A stretch of 64,000 bases of DNA. Origin: Clostridia bacterium (lineage in GTDB: Bacteria > Bacillota > Clostridia > Lachnospirales > Lachnospiraceae). Shown here piece after piece: positions 47,108 to 55,907 of the stretch (position 1 is the stretch's first letter; the number at the start of each line of letters is the position of its first letter). The notes beneath the pieces are model-generated. The model worked only from the letters and a program-made list of their open reading frames with translations. It was not told the DNA's origin and did no database searches. The stretch is taken from assembly GCA_910575245.1 (NCBI GenBank), contig CAJTEN010000007.1:107558-171557 (forward strand), in the 5' to 3' direction. A program made the translations under genes and the position numbers.

Positions 47108-47150
47108 CCTGCTTGGGAAAGTTTATAATGGATTCCTAAGTAGGTTTTTT
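47108..47150 (+). terminator. Terminator of the long glucuronate operon
   Basis: CCTGCTTGGGAA (47108-47119) pairs with TTCCTAAGTAGG (47133-47144), with two G-T pairs, and is followed by TTTTTT. It ends the operon that begins at 32085. Confidence 0.8.
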
Positions 47151-47208
47151 AAATAGTGAAGGATGATATTAGTGACTTTGCAAGTGGAGAAAATTTCAGG
47201 GATTAAGA

Positions 47209-47430
47209 TAACGAGCGGTATGTACGTCTGAAGGCAGATTTGTATAGAGATAGATTAATAGAATCTGGAAATCGCTTTGATGCAGTGACAGAAGCATATA
47301 CAAAAGATTGGAAAATAGATAGGTCATGGTCGATGAGAAGGCGTTTATTGGGGGAAACCAGTAGACGCTTTTGCCGTATAAGTTGTAAAAATCGTTCGAC
47401 AAAATTAGGGAAACGGTTGCGGAAATAAGA
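47209..47430 (+). other. Coding-like remnant of unknown origin
   Basis: From about 47209 an open frame without its own start reads ERYVRLKADLYRDRLIESGN and later a Ser/Arg-rich end, stopping near 47430. The first half looks protein-like, the second does not. It resembles no family I know and is best taken as a gene fragment in the 700-base space between uxaC and the XRE gene; 47430-47510 shows nothing further. Confidence 0.3.
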
Positions 47431-47511
47431 AAACAATGTTGATAAAGGGCGGATGGTGTAAGCGAAAAAGAGCGGAAATAGTTGAAAGGCTTGAACTGCC
47501 CTGTTTAAGGG

Positions 47512-47561
47512 AAAAAGGACACAACCAGTCCCTTTTCAAATAATAAATACAAATTTATAAT
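47512..47561 (+). promoter_or_regulatory. Promoter with overlapping inverted repeat before the XRE gene
   Basis: AAAAAGGAC (47512-47520) and GTCCCTTTT (47528-47536) are near-perfect inverted copies overlapping a weak -35 (TTTTCA, 47533-47538). A TATAAT at 47556-47561 lies 17 bases on. The arrangement fits autorepression by the XRE protein. Confidence 0.4.
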
Positions 47562-47586
47562 GAACACACCGGTTGGGAGGTACAGA

Positions 47587-47922
47587 GTGATAAGTATGGA
47601 AGGTACAAATTTAGGAGTTACAGTTAAAAAATTGCGTGAAACAAAGGGTATGAGCAGGGTAGAGCTGTCGGAGGCGGCAGGGATCAGTGAGTCTCATCTG
47701 AAGAAAATTGAAGCCGGGGTCAGACAACCCGGAATCCAGACATACCAAAGAATGATTGCAGTGTTGGAGGCTGATGTTGTCTTAAAAGATGTGACAGGGA
47801 GCATAAAAGGGGATTGTGCCGCAAGGGCACAGAAGGTATTTCTGGAAAGTACAGAGACGCAGGCAGTATTTCTGGTACAGGTTCTGGAATTTATGGCTCA
47901 GAACATGAAAGCAATAAAGTAA
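47587..47922 (+). CDS. XRE-type helix-turn-helix regulator
   Basis: A 111-residue protein from GTG 47587 (GGGAGG six bases upstream; ATG 47596 is an alternative). The HTH reads VKKLRETKGMSRVELSEAAG followed by ISESHLKKIEAGVRQPGIQT, a textbook Cro/CI domain; the C-terminal part is helical (FLVQVLEFMAQNMKA). It heads the region with the DUF6870 gene and three recombinases, and probably controls that mobile module. A short palindrome overlaps its promoter. Confidence 0.85.
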   Translation: MISMEGTNLGVTVKKLRETKGMSRVELSEAAGISESHLKKIEAGVRQPGIQTYQRMIAVLEADVVLKDVTGSIKGDCAARAQKVFLESTETQAVFLVQVLEFMAQNMKAIK

Positions 47923-48713
47923 AAGAAACCGGCTGTTGCCGGTCTGCCCGAGTGCATTCTTATTACAGAGTGAATTTGGGCAGGTCTGTGACCGCAGGCT
48001 AAAAAATTACAATGAAGATAAATTCTATAGGTATATAGGTAGACAGCGAACCTTGACAACAAATGTTCCAGTAGTTTTTCATATCTGCCGGGAACTGAAT
48101 ATCAGTATGTATGGACACAAAACATTCGGAACACTTTTATAGGTGATGAGGGGAGAGCTTCGCGGAGAGATATTTGTCTGTGGAAAGCAGGTGGCAGTGC
48201 TTTTGTACAGGTAAGACGAGGAATCGTAATAGAAGAAGGAAAAATAGGAGCGGCATCCCCGGCATGGGGCAGCGGTGGCATCCTGCCCTGAAATCCGGGT
48301 GATAATGATACCTCTGCCGGAGAACATGGCAGCCGGAGCGGCGTCCGGGGTATGTTACAGCGGGAAAGGGGACTGTAAGGTATCAGGCAGCCTTGCCGGG
48401 CGGTCCTGCATATTCCGGCCCACACCGGGGGAGAGGAAATGAAAAACCGTGCAGGGTGGTATGCTGTGCGTATATGCAGCATGGTATCCGGCATGGCGTG
48501 TGGGATTATTTTGTGGATAAAGAAAGATTCAGATACAGGTTTTTAGAAAAGGCAGGCTGCATACATATTTTTACAGCACCAGAAAGGGTATCAGGCAGCC
48601 GGGCAGGAAAACTCCAGATAAAAGCATATACCAGACAGGAGAGAAAATATTGTGTCAGATATGACACGGCATTGAGGGCTGGATTTTATTTTTTATGACC
48701 GGGAGGTGTCTGC
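47923..48713. other. Gene-free stretch with direct repeats
   Basis: About 790 bases between the XRE and DUF6870 genes. Open frames here lack ribosome sites and known patterns. A perfect 14-base direct repeat, GGTATCAGGCAGCC, lies at 48379-48392 and 48587-48600, and GTCTGCCC (about 47942) is partly mirrored by GGGCAGGTC (about 47977). The part around 48250-48430 is clearly more G+C-rich than its flanks. It could hold recombinase binding sites or a decayed gene. Confidence 0.4.
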
Positions 48714-48962
48714 ATGACTGTGGAGGAGCACAGGAGATTTCTGGAGCAGGATTTTGGTGACGTGGAGATAGAGGAATTAAAGGACATAAGCAGAATAAGG
48801 ATCGACCAGGGCGGAACAGTGGAGGAAAAAAAGAAGCAGTACCTTAGAAAAGTCGGAAACCCCTATCTTGTAAAGGTAGGCGGTACCATGGTTAAGATAC
48901 GGTTTGCCAATAACGGTGTGAGCTTCGAGGATGCCTTTGAGGGCCTTCTCCTTATGGGGTGA
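48714..48962 (+). CDS. DUF6870 family small protein
   Basis: An 82-residue acidic protein: MTVEEHRRFLEQDFGDVEIE at the start, NPYLVKVGGTMVKIRFANNG and SFEDAFEGLLL at the end. This matches DUF6870, small proteins encoded just ahead of serine recombinases in clostridial mobile elements; function unknown, possibly a recombination accessory. GGGAGG precedes the ATG by eight bases. It lies 190 bases before the first recombinase. Confidence 0.75.
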   Translation: MTVEEHRRFLEQDFGDVEIEELKDISRIRIDQGGTVEEKKKQYLRKVGNPYLVKVGGTMVKIRFANNGVSFEDAFEGLLLMG

Positions 48963-49152
48963 TGAAGTACAGGTATAAAATGAATGAAATTCTGTAAAAA
49001 AGCAGTGGAAAAATGCAAAAGTTTATGGTAAGATTTGAATTGAGGAAGGCAGACGGGTGTCCTGCGAGAAAGGCGCACCCATATCAGTATCAAATCTAAT
49101 AAAAGTTTACTGGCGTTTGTCCTGCTTAAAAAGTTTAAGGAGGATAACGCAT

Positions 49153-50841
49153 ATGAGTAAAACAGCAGACAGAATCTACCATGCCGCCATCTATGTGAGG
49201 CTTTCCAAAGAGGATGGCGATGTTGCCAGTGCCGCAAAGGCAGAGAGCAACAGCATTTCCAACCAGAAGAATCTTATTAAAGATTTTCTGAAAGAAAAAG
49301 ACGATATTATAGTGGTTTCCGAATACGTGGACGATGGTTACAGCGGCTCCAATTTTGAACGCCCCGGTTTCCAGATGATGATGGAGGACATAAAAAGAGG
49401 CAAAGTTGACTGTGTGGTCGTGAAAGACCTGTCACGTTTCGGGAGGGAATATATTGATTCCGGGAAGTATATCGAGAGGCTGTTCCCGGCCCTTGGCGTA
49501 CGTTTCATTGCGGTCAATGACCATATTGACAGCAGGGAGGAAAGCGGCAGGGACGATATCGTAGTCCCGTTCAAAAATTTGATGAATGACGCCTACTGCC
49601 GGGATATTTCCATAAAGATACGCAGCCATCTGGAAGTGAAACGGAAGAACGGTGAGTACACAGGCGCATTTACACCCTATGGCTACAAAAAGGATGAAAA
49701 TGACCGGAACAGGCTGGTGCCGGATTTATATGCGGCAGGCGTGGTGAAAGGCATATTCCGGATGAAGCTTAATGGAATGAGCCAGTCTGCCATTGCGGAT
49801 AGCCTGAACGGTCAGGGGATATTGTCGCCGATGGAATACAAGCACAGCCTCGGTATTCACATTCAGGATAATTTTAAAACGTATGAACAGGCAGAGTGGA
49901 GCCCGGTATCCGTCCGCAGGATACTTGAAAATGAGGTATATACCGGGACACTGGTACAGGGCAGGCATTCCACGCCGAACCATAAGATAAAGAAGATTGT
50001 GGATAAGCCCAGAGAGGAATGGGTAAGGATAGAGGACAGCCATGAGCCTGTCATCAGCAAAAGGGAATTTGCCATTGTCCAGAGGCTCCTTGGGATGGAC
50101 ACAAGGACGTCCCCAAATGAGGATGAAGTCTATGTGCTGGCGGGGCTTGCGGTGTGTGCAGACTGCGGTGCGCCCATGGTCAAGCGGAATGTCCCGGCAG
50201 GCGGGAAGGTCTATTCCTACTATATCTGCTCAAAAAATGCGGCGACAAAAGAATGCGGGGCACACCGTATCCCAAAAGAGAAGCTGGAAAGCCTTGTTTT
50301 CGAGGTACTCAAGACGCATATCGCAAACGTACTTGATACAGGGAGAATCCTTGAATATATTGATACAGTACCGTTCCAGGAGTTGGAGATAAAGGAACTG
50401 GAAAGGCAGAAAGAGGCAAAGGAGCAGGAGGTACAGCGGTGCCGTAAGCTGCGGGATATGCTGTATGAGGACCTGAAGGACGGGGTTGTTTCCAAGGAAG
50501 ATTATGCGGAACTATATGAAGGCTATAACAGCAGGAGGAAAAAAGCGGAGGAGGCAGTCCATAAGCTCCGTAATGAGATACAGAAGGTAATGGAAGCTAA
50601 GACGGATAAATATGAATGGCTCCGTTATTTTAAGGAATACCAGAATATCAGTGAACTAAGCAGGATGGCAGTGGTGGAGCTGATCGACAGGGTAAGGGTG
50701 TCTGACAAGGACCATATCGAAATAGACTTCAATTTCCAGGACTGCTTCCAGTCGGCGCTCCGCCAGATACAGTCAGCAGGCTGCACAGTATGCATGGACG
50801 AAGCCGGAAGGATAAACATAGAGGAAAGGGAGGTCGTGTGA
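49153..50841 (+). CDS. Large serine recombinase 1 of 3
   Basis: A 562-residue recombinase from ATG 49153 (TAAGGAGG); an upstream in-frame ATG at 49057 has none. Catalytic Ser18 in AAIYVRLS, resolvase core with VVKDLSRFGREYID, Recombinase domain (TPYGYKKDENDRN), a zinc ribbon (CADCGAPMVKRN, then YYICSKN) and a long coiled coil (ELERQKEAKEQEVQRCRK). Large serine recombinases integrate and excise mobile elements at short att sites. One base separates its stop from the next recombinase start. Confidence 0.93.
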   Translation: MSKTADRIYHAAIYVRLSKEDGDVASAAKAESNSISNQKNLIKDFLKEKDDIIVVSEYVDDGYSGSNFERPGFQMMMEDIKRGKVDCVVVKDLSRFGREYIDSGKYIERLFPALGVRFIAVNDHIDSREESGRDDIVVPFKNLMNDAYCRDISIKIRSHLEVKRKNGEYTGAFTPYGYKKDENDRNRLVPDLYAAGVVKGIFRMKLNGMSQSAIADSLNGQGILSPMEYKHSLGIHIQDNFKTYEQAEWSPVSVRRILENEVYTGTLVQGRHSTPNHKIKKIVDKPREEWVRIEDSHEPVISKREFAIVQRLLGMDTRTSPNEDEVYVLAGLAVCADCGAPMVKRNVPAGGKVYSYYICSKNAATKECGAHRIPKEKLESLVFEVLKTHIANVLDTGRILEYIDTVPFQELEIKELERQKEAKEQEVQRCRKLRDMLYEDLKDGVVSKEDYAELYEGYNSRRKKAEEAVHKLRNEIQKVMEAKTDKYEWLRYFKEYQNISELSRMAVVELIDRVRVSDKDHIEIDFNFQDCFQSALRQIQSAGCTVCMDEAGRINIEEREVV

Positions 50842-50842
50842 T

Positions 50843-52540
50843 ATGGCAAGGAAATCCAGGAAAGCTGGTTTTGTCAATATGGGAAAAGCTGCGGAGACTG
50901 CGGCTGTAAAGGAAGAAAAGCACGTATTCAGGGCAGGGCTGTATGCACGGCTCTCCCTTGAAAGCGGGGCAAACAGGGAACGCGGGACCATAGAAAACCA
51001 GATGGGGATTTTGAAAAAATTCGTGGAGGGCGCAGATGATATTGTAGTTGAAAGTGAATATATGGACGTCTCTAAGACCGGAACAAATTTTGAAAGGGAC
51101 GGATTTGAGGAAATGATGCGTGACATCAGGGACGGGCGCATCAACTGCGTGATCGTGAAGGATCTGTCCCGGCTTGGGAGGAACTATGTGGAGGCCGGTA
51201 ATTATGTGGAGCGGGTGTTCCCATTCTTTGAAGTGCGGTTTATTTCCGTGACGGACGGTTACGATTCCATCAGGGAAGGCGCGGACCTCTCCGTGTGCAT
51301 GGCCAATATTTTCAACGAATTTTATTCGAGGGACCTGGCGAAAAAGATCAGGGCTTCTTACCGCACTTATTGGAAAAAGGGCAGCAATGTCAGCGGAAAC
51401 CTTGCCTACGGGCTCATGAGTGATTCACTGGATAAACACCATATCATAGCTGACCCGGATGCTGCCCCAGTGGTGCTGCGTATCTTTGAAATGTTTGTGA
51501 ACCAGGAAATGGGATATGCACAGATAGCGAAAACCCTGAATGATGAAGGGGTGATTGGACCGAAAGCGTACAAGCATTTTAAAAGGACAAAGGAGCTGCC
51601 CCGGAATTATGATGCCGTCTGGAAAGGACATACCATTGCACGGATGCTCTGCAACCCTTATTATGCAGGGGACAGCAGGCACAACGAGTATGGCAGTGAC
51701 AGTTTCGCAGAAAAAAAGCAGTGGCAGGAGCCGGTAGAAAACTGGATCATTGTGGAGGACACCCATGAACCGGTGGTGCCGAGGGTGCTGTACCTCAAAG
51801 CACAGGAAAGGCTTAAAGGGATACATGAAAACTCCCCGAAGTATGGAAAGAAAAACCAGGGGGAGCTTGCCTGCCGGAATTTCTATAAAAAGAAGATTGT
51901 TTGCGGGGACTGTGGGGCGACCATGTACCTGATAAAGAACCCAGGCGGGACAACAGATTTTGTATGCGGTGGACACCAGACAAAAAAAGGGTGCAGCAGG
52001 AAAAGCGTTTCTGAGGGTGCTGTCAATGATGAAGTCCTGCGTGTGATCCGTGCCCATATGAATGTATATGTGGACAGCATGGAAATGTTAAGGCGGATGA
52101 ACCGGAAGGCAGAAAGCATGAAAAAATATGATGTGCTGACGAAGGAGATCCGGAGCCTGCACCACGAAATGGAAAAGGTGGCGGCACACAGGCAGCAGTT
52201 ATATGAAGATTATGCAGAGCGGCTGGTTGATGCGGAACAGTATGCTTCTTTTGCAGACAAAGACGCAGCCGAAGAAGCGGAACTGAGGAAAAGGATAAAT
52301 GAGGTTACAGAATACCAGAGAAAATATGACCGGAATTACTGTGCCAATGTGGATTGGGAAGCAGCTATTGAAAAATACCGGAATATCCGGCACCTGACAA
52401 AAAAGATGGTGGACGCATTTTTGGAAAAGATTGAAATATTTTCGGCAGGGAAAGTGACTGTCCATCTGGTTTATGACGATATGCTGGATGAGCTGGTGGC
52501 ATATACAAAGGAAAGGGAGGCGGCGGATCATGGGCAATAG
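50843..52540 (+). CDS. Large serine recombinase 2 of 3
   Basis: A 565-residue protein with an N-terminal basic extension (MARKSRKAGFVNMGKAAETA) before the catalytic Ser38 in GLYARLS. It has IVKDLSRLGRNYVEAGNYVE, LAYGLMSDSLD, zinc ribbon CGDCGATMYLIKN with VCGGHQTKKGC, and a C-terminal coiled coil. AGGGAGG precedes ATG 50843, and the gene overlaps the third recombinase by eleven bases, so translation of the three is coupled. Its divergence from the other two argues for distinct roles rather than recent duplication. Confidence 0.93.
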   Translation: MARKSRKAGFVNMGKAAETAAVKEEKHVFRAGLYARLSLESGANRERGTIENQMGILKKFVEGADDIVVESEYMDVSKTGTNFERDGFEEMMRDIRDGRINCVIVKDLSRLGRNYVEAGNYVERVFPFFEVRFISVTDGYDSIREGADLSVCMANIFNEFYSRDLAKKIRASYRTYWKKGSNVSGNLAYGLMSDSLDKHHIIADPDAAPVVLRIFEMFVNQEMGYAQIAKTLNDEGVIGPKAYKHFKRTKELPRNYDAVWKGHTIARMLCNPYYAGDSRHNEYGSDSFAEKKQWQEPVENWIIVEDTHEPVVPRVLYLKAQERLKGIHENSPKYGKKNQGELACRNFYKKKIVCGDCGATMYLIKNPGGTTDFVCGGHQTKKGCSRKSVSEGAVNDEVLRVIRAHMNVYVDSMEMLRRMNRKAESMKKYDVLTKEIRSLHHEMEKVAAHRQQLYEDYAERLVDAEQYASFADKDAAEEAELRKRINEVTEYQRKYDRNYCANVDWEAAIEKYRNIRHLTKKMVDAFLEKIEIFSAGKVTVHLVYDDMLDELVAYTKEREAADHGQ

Positions 52541-54125
52541 AAAGACTGCAATCTATATCCGCCTTTCTGATGAAGATAACAATGTTGACGGTATTGTAAA
52601 GCCGGAGAGCAACAGCGTGGCGGCGCAGAGAATTTTGATCAGGGATTATATGCAGAGGAATAATTTCTCCACTCCGGCAGACACGCTGGAGTATGTGGAT
52701 GACGGCTTTTCCGGCACAAATTTCCAAAGACCGGCTTTCCGAAGAATGATGGATGACGCAAAGCATGGGGAAATAGGCGGCATTATCGTCAAGGATTTTT
52801 CAAGGTTTGGAAGAGACCATTTGGAGACAGGGAACTACCTTGAACGGATTTTCCCGCTGCTTGGCATTCGGTTCATTTCGGTAAATGACCAGTTTGACAG
52901 TGAGGACTGTATGGGAATGACAGGGGGAATGAGCGTTGCGCTGAAAAATATCATCAATTCCATGTACAGCCGGGATTTATCCAAAAAGGTGAAGAGCGCA
53001 ATGGGGACAAGAGCCGTCCGCGGTGAGTATATGGGCGCATTTGCGCCTTACGGATATGTAAAGAACCCGGATAATGTACACCAGCTTATTCCCGATGAAG
53101 AAGCGGCAGAGGTGGTGCGGTTTGTATTTACCATGGCGGCAGAGGGGAAGAAAAAACCGGAGATTGCACGGTTCCTTAACGAGCGGGGTACGCCTACCTG
53201 CATGGAACATTTCCAGGCGCTGGGGCTGAAAAGAAAAAGTTATAAAGAAAAAGAAAAAAAGCTGTGGACCGTTACAACCATTGGCGACATGCTGAAAAAA
53301 GAGGTTTATCTTGGAAAGACTGTCTGGAGGAAAACAAGGCAGGCGGAAGTCGGATCGAAGCGTCAGGTTAAAAATGACAGGTCTGAATGGATCATTATTG
53401 AGGGGACACATGAACCCCTTGTGACGCAGGAACTGTTTGATACAGCAAATGCAAAGGCGTTCACGCATGAGAAGAAAATTGTCCCGGCAGGGCGGAAGCC
53501 ACAGCCAATCCTTTTCTGCCCGCATTGTGGGAGGCGTCTTACGCTGACCAGCTGGGGAAATGCCTACCGGTGCGGGGAGGCGGCAACTTCCGGCATTGCG
53601 GAATGCAGGACGGTCCATGTGGACAGGGAATGGCTGGAGAATGCTGTATTGTCCTGTACCCGCACGATGGCGGGCATGGTGTCGGCAGAGGTGTCCAGAA
53701 AGAAAAAGGAATGGGAAAAGACAGCGGCTGTTGAGGAAGAAATAAGGAAGCTGGAAGCGGAGGGAAAGAGACTTTCATCAAGAAAACTCAGGCTGTATGA
53801 AGATTACCGTTCCGGAAAGTTCTCAAAGGAACAGTACCGCAGGGAATATGAAAGTACAGCCAGCCGGATTTTGGAAATAGAAAAAAGGATACCGGAGCTT
53901 AAGGACGAGGTAATACAGACCAGGGAACAGATGCTGCATATGAAAGAACGGGAGGCAGAACTGGAAGGGCTGGCATCGCTTGAAACTTTCGATAAGGGAA
54001 GACTGGCTGCAGTGATTGACAGGGTGCTGGTTTACAGCGAAGAACGGATAGAAATAGTCTGGAAGATGGATGACTGGTTCTTTCCCGAAGCAGTGAGGGA
54101 GAAAGAAGTGGTTACGCTGCAATAA
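52530..54125 (+). CDS. Large serine recombinase 3 of 3
   Basis: A 531-residue protein from ATG 52530 (AGGGAGGC). Catalytic Ser13 in AIYIRLS, IVKDFSRFGRDHLETGNYLE, APYGYVKNPDN, zinc ribbon CPHCGRRLTLTSW with YRCGEAATSG, and a coiled coil (KKKEWEKTAAVEEEIRKLEA). Last of the recombinase operon, followed by a probable terminator and then by a truncated tyrosine integrase, which marks the likely end of the mobile element that this operon moves. Confidence 0.93.
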   Translation: MGNRKTAIYIRLSDEDNNVDGIVKPESNSVAAQRILIRDYMQRNNFSTPADTLEYVDDGFSGTNFQRPAFRRMMDDAKHGEIGGIIVKDFSRFGRDHLETGNYLERIFPLLGIRFISVNDQFDSEDCMGMTGGMSVALKNIINSMYSRDLSKKVKSAMGTRAVRGEYMGAFAPYGYVKNPDNVHQLIPDEEAAEVVRFVFTMAAEGKKKPEIARFLNERGTPTCMEHFQALGLKRKSYKEKEKKLWTVTTIGDMLKKEVYLGKTVWRKTRQAEVGSKRQVKNDRSEWIIIEGTHEPLVTQELFDTANAKAFTHEKKIVPAGRKPQPILFCPHCGRRLTLTSWGNAYRCGEAATSGIAECRTVHVDREWLENAVLSCTRTMAGMVSAEVSRKKKEWEKTAAVEEEIRKLEAEGKRLSSRKLRLYEDYRSGKFSKEQYRREYESTASRILEIEKRIPELKDEVIQTREQMLHMKEREAELEGLASLETFDKGRLAAVIDRVLVYSEERIEIVWKMDDWFFPEAVREKEVVTLQ

Positions 54126-54148
54126 AGTAATGTAGGAAATAATGTGGG

Positions 54149-54216
54149 AAAGGCATCATGGAGATGGTTCTGTGGTGTCTTTTCTATTAAAAAAATAAAT
54201 TAATTTTTTTAGATAT
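54149..54216. other. Probable terminator and element boundary
   Basis: GGCATCA (from about 54154) pairs with TGGTGTC, with wobble pairs, before TTTTC, giving a plausible terminator. An A/T palindrome follows (CTATTAAAAAAAT with ATTTTTTTAG, about 54183-54212). The truncated integrase frame becomes recognisable directly after it, so the attachment junction probably lies at 54205-54222. Confidence 0.4.
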
Positions 54217-54735
54217 TGCTTGACAAAAGCAGAAGCCCTAGCACTCACTGCATCGGACATTGATACGGTAAACAGGAGAATATCTATTACTAAGACATAT
54301 TTCCGGCATAAGGGGAAAGACGAGATTACGGAACCTAAAACAAGGGAATCTGTGCGGACGGTAATCATTCCTGAATTTCTGGTGGAAGAACTGAAAGAAT
54401 ATATGGCATCTATGTATAAGTTGCCCGCAGATGAAAGGATTTTTGCAGTTGTGCCGGAGGCGGTACAGCATGTGATGAAACGCCATGCGGATAAAGCGGG
54501 AGTCAAATATATTCGCGTCCACGACCTAAGACATTCAAGTTGTGCCTACCTCATACATCTTGGGGTTCAGCCTATGATTATTAAAGAACGTCTTGGACAT
54601 AAAGATATTCGCATCACATTGAATACTTACGGGCACTTATATCCGTCAGAGCAGGAAAAGGTGGCGGATATGCTGGACAAGATGGCAGGAATAAAAGAAA
54701 ATGCCCCTGCTGGTAACAAGGGCATTTCGGAGTAA
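54217..54735 (+). pseudogene. Tyrosine integrase, N-terminal half missing
   Basis: The frame is recognisable from LTKAEALALTASDID and keeps the C-terminal catalytic domain: RVHDLRHSSCAYLIHLG (HxxR) and ERLGHKDIRITLNTYGHLYP with the nucleophile tyrosine. Only about 172 residues remain of a usual 370-400; the N-terminal SAM-like and core-binding parts and the first catalytic arginine context (YTGxRxxE) are lost. The break sits beside the serine-recombinase operon, so that element probably inserted into this integrase gene. The 3' end contains a hairpin (AAATGCCC with GGGCATTT). Confidence 0.85.
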
Positions 54736-54827
54736 GCAAAGCAGAGCCTTACTGTACTCATCTTGCAGATTTAGTATAACAAAGGCTCTCTTTGAAGTAA
54801 ATAATAAATTGCAGAAAGAGGGAAAGG

Positions 54828-55856
54828 ATGGGATATAAAAAGACATTTCGGTATTCAACGGGAAATCCCATTGTGGATGAAGTTGGAACTATGAATTTTA
54901 CAGGAAATGTAATTCCTATGGTGTGGTTTAAGACAATTAGATACCCGAATGGTGCGCCACATAATAATGCGATTCACATTTTAGCTGATATCGTATATTG
55001 GTATCGACCAAAAGAAGAACGGGATGAGGAAAGCGGACAGTTAATTGGTATGAAAAAGAAATTCCGTGATGATTACTTACAGCGCAGCTATGACCAAATG
55101 GCAGACACTTTCGGATTGTCAAAGAAGCAGGCAACAGAGGCAGTAAAGGCTCTTGAAAACATGGGCATTATCAAACGTATTTTTAAGACAATCCAAGTAA
55201 GAGGACAGCTTTTGAATAATGTGCTGTTTATTGAGTTAATTCCCCAAAGGCTGTATGAAGTAACATTTCCGGAAGAGATTGAGGAAAATACCCTCTCCCC
55301 ACCAAAGGAGATACCTCTATCCATAGAAGGAGAGAGGGGTATCCTTGAAAAGAGGGAGGGTACTACTTCAAGGGTGATAGGTCTCTCCCTGAAAGGGGAG
55401 ACAAATACAAAGAATACTATAGAGAATACTAATAAAGATTATCTATCCATCAATCATGGAAAAGCAGATATGGATCAGATGGATATGATAGAGATTTATA
55501 CGCAAATTGTGAAGGAAAATATAGATTATGAGATTCTGAAAGCAGATATGAAATATCAGTACGAATTGCTGGACGAGCTGATAGAAATCATTGTTGATGT
55601 GGTAGCAGTACATAGAAAAAGTATCCGTATCGGTGGTGCAGATTATCCATATGAGTTAGTCAAAGGGAAATTTCTAAAGCTCGATTTAGGGCATATCCGT
55701 TATGTCTTAGACAGCATGGAAAAGACTACCACTCATATAGCGAATATCAAGGCATATCTGCTGACAGCACTTTATAATGCGCCAAACACAATCAGTAATT
55801 ATTACAGCGCGGAAGTGAATTATTATGAATACGGGGATGGCAGAAACGAGGTATAG
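54828..55856 (+). CDS. Replication initiator A-like protein with DUF6017 domain
   Basis: A 342-residue protein. The N-terminal half contains an HTH (QMADTFGLSKKQATEAVKAL followed by ENMGIIKR) as in RepA-type initiators; the C-terminus, LDLGHIRYVLDSM and IKAYLLTALYNAP, is the DUF6017 pattern common to clostridial conjugative and mobilizable elements. GAAAGAGGGAAAGG precedes ATG 54828. It may allow replication of the excised element. It heads the plus-strand maintenance and mobilization genes. Confidence 0.8.
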   Translation: MGYKKTFRYSTGNPIVDEVGTMNFTGNVIPMVWFKTIRYPNGAPHNNAIHILADIVYWYRPKEERDEESGQLIGMKKKFRDDYLQRSYDQMADTFGLSKKQATEAVKALENMGIIKRIFKTIQVRGQLLNNVLFIELIPQRLYEVTFPEEIEENTLSPPKEIPLSIEGERGILEKREGTTSRVIGLSLKGETNTKNTIENTNKDYLSINHGKADMDQMDMIEIYTQIVKENIDYEILKADMKYQYELLDELIEIIVDVVAVHRKSIRIGGADYPYELVKGKFLKLDLGHIRYVLDSMEKTTTHIANIKAYLLTALYNAPNTISNYYSAEVNYYEYGDGRNEV

Positions 55857-55907
55857 ACAGCAATCTTGTATTGTAGCTAGAAATTTTAAAAAATGGAGGA
55901 ATTTATC

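Noticed and set aside
48379..48600. CRISPR array
   Set aside because: Only two copies of a 14-base repeat with no regular spacers; no array was seen anywhere in the window.
48393..48698. 101-residue frame before the DUF6870 gene
   Set aside because: No ribosome site, composition unlike a protein gene, and it contains one copy of the local direct repeat.
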